Source of the DNA: Microbacterium sp. BH-3-3-3
GTDB taxonomy: Bacteria > Actinomycetota > Actinomycetes > Actinomycetales > Microbacteriaceae
Assembly (NCBI RefSeq): GCF_001792815.1
Contig: NZ_CP017674.1
Location: forward strand, 3,410,001 to 3,474,000
DNA: 64,000 bases
Direction: 5' to 3'
Made by a program: the position numbers and the translations under genes. The number at the start of each line of letters is the position of its first letter. Position 1 is the stretch's first letter. A model generated the notes under the pieces. It worked only from the letters and a program-made list of their open reading frames with translations, searched no databases and was not told the DNA's origin. Below are positions 63,405 through 64,000 of the stretch, in pieces.

Positions 63405-63818
63405 GTGAAGCGTTGGTCCCTCGTCGTCGCTGTCGTCGCCCTCCCGCTGCTGGTCGCGGGATGCACTCCCTCCGCGTCGGGCGACACGCCGGTGACGGGT
63501 TCGGGCGCGAGCCCCGCGGCGTCCATTGGCTCGCAGGCGCTTCCGCCGACCGTCGTCTCGCCCGGAGAACTCGACACTCGCGACGCGACGGTCGTCGTGG
63601 CGACCGCCCTCGTGCTCGCGGTGCCCGACGGCACCGAAGCCGAGTGGAGCGGGACGACGGCCGATCCCACGATCGCGGAGTTCTCGGCCGGCGGAGCGTC
63701 GGAGGGCGCCGTCTTCCGTCCGGGGTTCGAGGCGCGCAAGGTGGGCACCACGACGGCGACGCTCACCGGCCCCGACGGCCAGCAGATCGCGTTCACGATC
63801 TCGGTCGTCGCTCCCTGA
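63405..63818 (+). CDS. Predicted lipoprotein, 137 residues
   Basis: Signal VKRWSLVVAVVALPLLVAGC with lipobox LVAGC, then a Ser/Gly/Pro linker and a beta-rich ~80-residue domain (RKVGTTTATLTGPDGQQIAF) resembling an Ig-like or inhibitor-type fold found in small actinobacterial lipoproteins. GTG 63405 is chosen over upstream ATGs because it gives a proper signal peptide and has GGAAGCAGG upstream. Confidence 0.7.
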   Translation: MKRWSLVVAVVALPLLVAGCTPSASGDTPVTGSGASPAASIGSQALPPTVVSPGELDTRDATVVVATALVLAVPDGTEAEWSGTTADPTIAEFSAGGASEGAVFRPGFEARKVGTTTATLTGPDGQQIAFTISVVAP

Positions 63819-63833
63819 CGGGAAAGCACGCGC

Positions 63834-63873
63834 GAGGACTCCGTCCGGGTACGTGCCTCACCGCGGGGTCCTC
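63834..63873. terminator. Possible hairpin between convergent genes
   Basis: GAGGACTCCG pairs CGGGGTCCTC (one G-T pair) with a 20-nt loop; it overlaps the stop of the next gene. Confidence 0.35.
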
Positions 63874-64000
63874 AGCGGGTGTTCGTGAGCCGCGCGGCCA
63901 TTCCCTCGAGCAGAAGGTCGATGCTCATCTGCAGCTGCGTGTCGTCGAAATCGACGAGGTCGGCTCGAGCGAAGCGTCGAAGGGCCGGGAGGTGTGCGCT
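63872..64000 (-). CDS. C-terminal end of a TetR-like regulator (cut by window edge)
   Basis: An open minus-strand frame reads ALRRFARADLVDFDDTQLQM and then SIDLLLEGMAARLTNTR and a TGA stop. The LVDFDDTQLQMSIDLLLEG pattern matches the last helix of TetR_C-type effector domains. The start lies beyond base 64000. Confidence 0.65.
   Translation of the reverse strand, partial: SAHLPALRRFARADLVDFDDTQLQMSIDLLLEGMAARLTNTR

Overview
The window is about 70% G+C, densely coded, and reads as a chromosomal segment of a Microbacteriaceae actinobacterium, most likely Microbacterium. Reasons: a DUF3039 protein, a Mak-type maltokinase, LigD with the actinobacterial Pol-PE-Lig order, DUF222/HNH and YaeQ genes, a tmRNA tag ending FALAA, and many leaderless genes with a TANNNT -10 box 6-9 nt before the start codon. 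A 7-mer, GGATGCC (reverse complement GGCATCC), recurs on both strands. There is no rRNA, CRISPR array, prophage or insertion sequence.

Layout. 0-8.4 kb: C-terminal part of a CDP-glycerol glycerophosphotransferase, maltokinase, an EcsC-like protein, a cytidylyltransferase-type enzyme, and an ABC exporter whose ATPase carries a long disordered N-terminal tail. 8.5-13.3 kb: pncB, then murI-rph-XTP pyrophosphatase-glycosyltransferase. 13.4-20 kb: a CDF metal exporter, divergent ligD and ku (NHEJ), DedA, tRNA-Leu and an oxidoreductase. 20-29.3 kb: sortase-anchored M28 peptidase, MFS, prfB, ftsE-ftsX, smpB, a SIMPL protein, ssrA and yaeQ. 29.4-34 kb: small protein, lipoprotein, hisN-like phosphatase, tRNA-Lys, Nudix hydrolase, HNH protein. 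34-39.7 kb: marR-MFS, then iclR divergent from a CoA-transferase (A subunit frameshifted) and thiolase set. 40-42.4 kb: otsA-otsB. 42.5-56 kb: branched-chain amino acid and serine genes (ilvD, ilvB, ilvN, ilvC, serA, leuB, ilvE), interrupted by an atypical islet with a small secreted protein and by a tetR/MFS pair. 56.2-64 kb: FAH-family hydrolase, MFS, class V aminotransferase, lysR, gltX, tRNA-Gln, a membrane protein, a lipoprotein and the end of a tetR-type gene.

The observations most worth following are: (1) a family of ~86-nt inverted-repeat elements, two copies between pncB and murI and one between ligD and ku; (2) the GGATGCC word, which also builds terminator hairpins as inverted pairs, as DNA uptake sequences do in other bacteria; (3) at least 22 leaderless starts; (4) the ABC ATPase with a ~470-residue basic/acidic tail; (5) an islet with a secreted four-cysteine, glycine-rich protein and a two-helix partner; (6) a triplicated gene-end junction between the Nudix and HNH genes.
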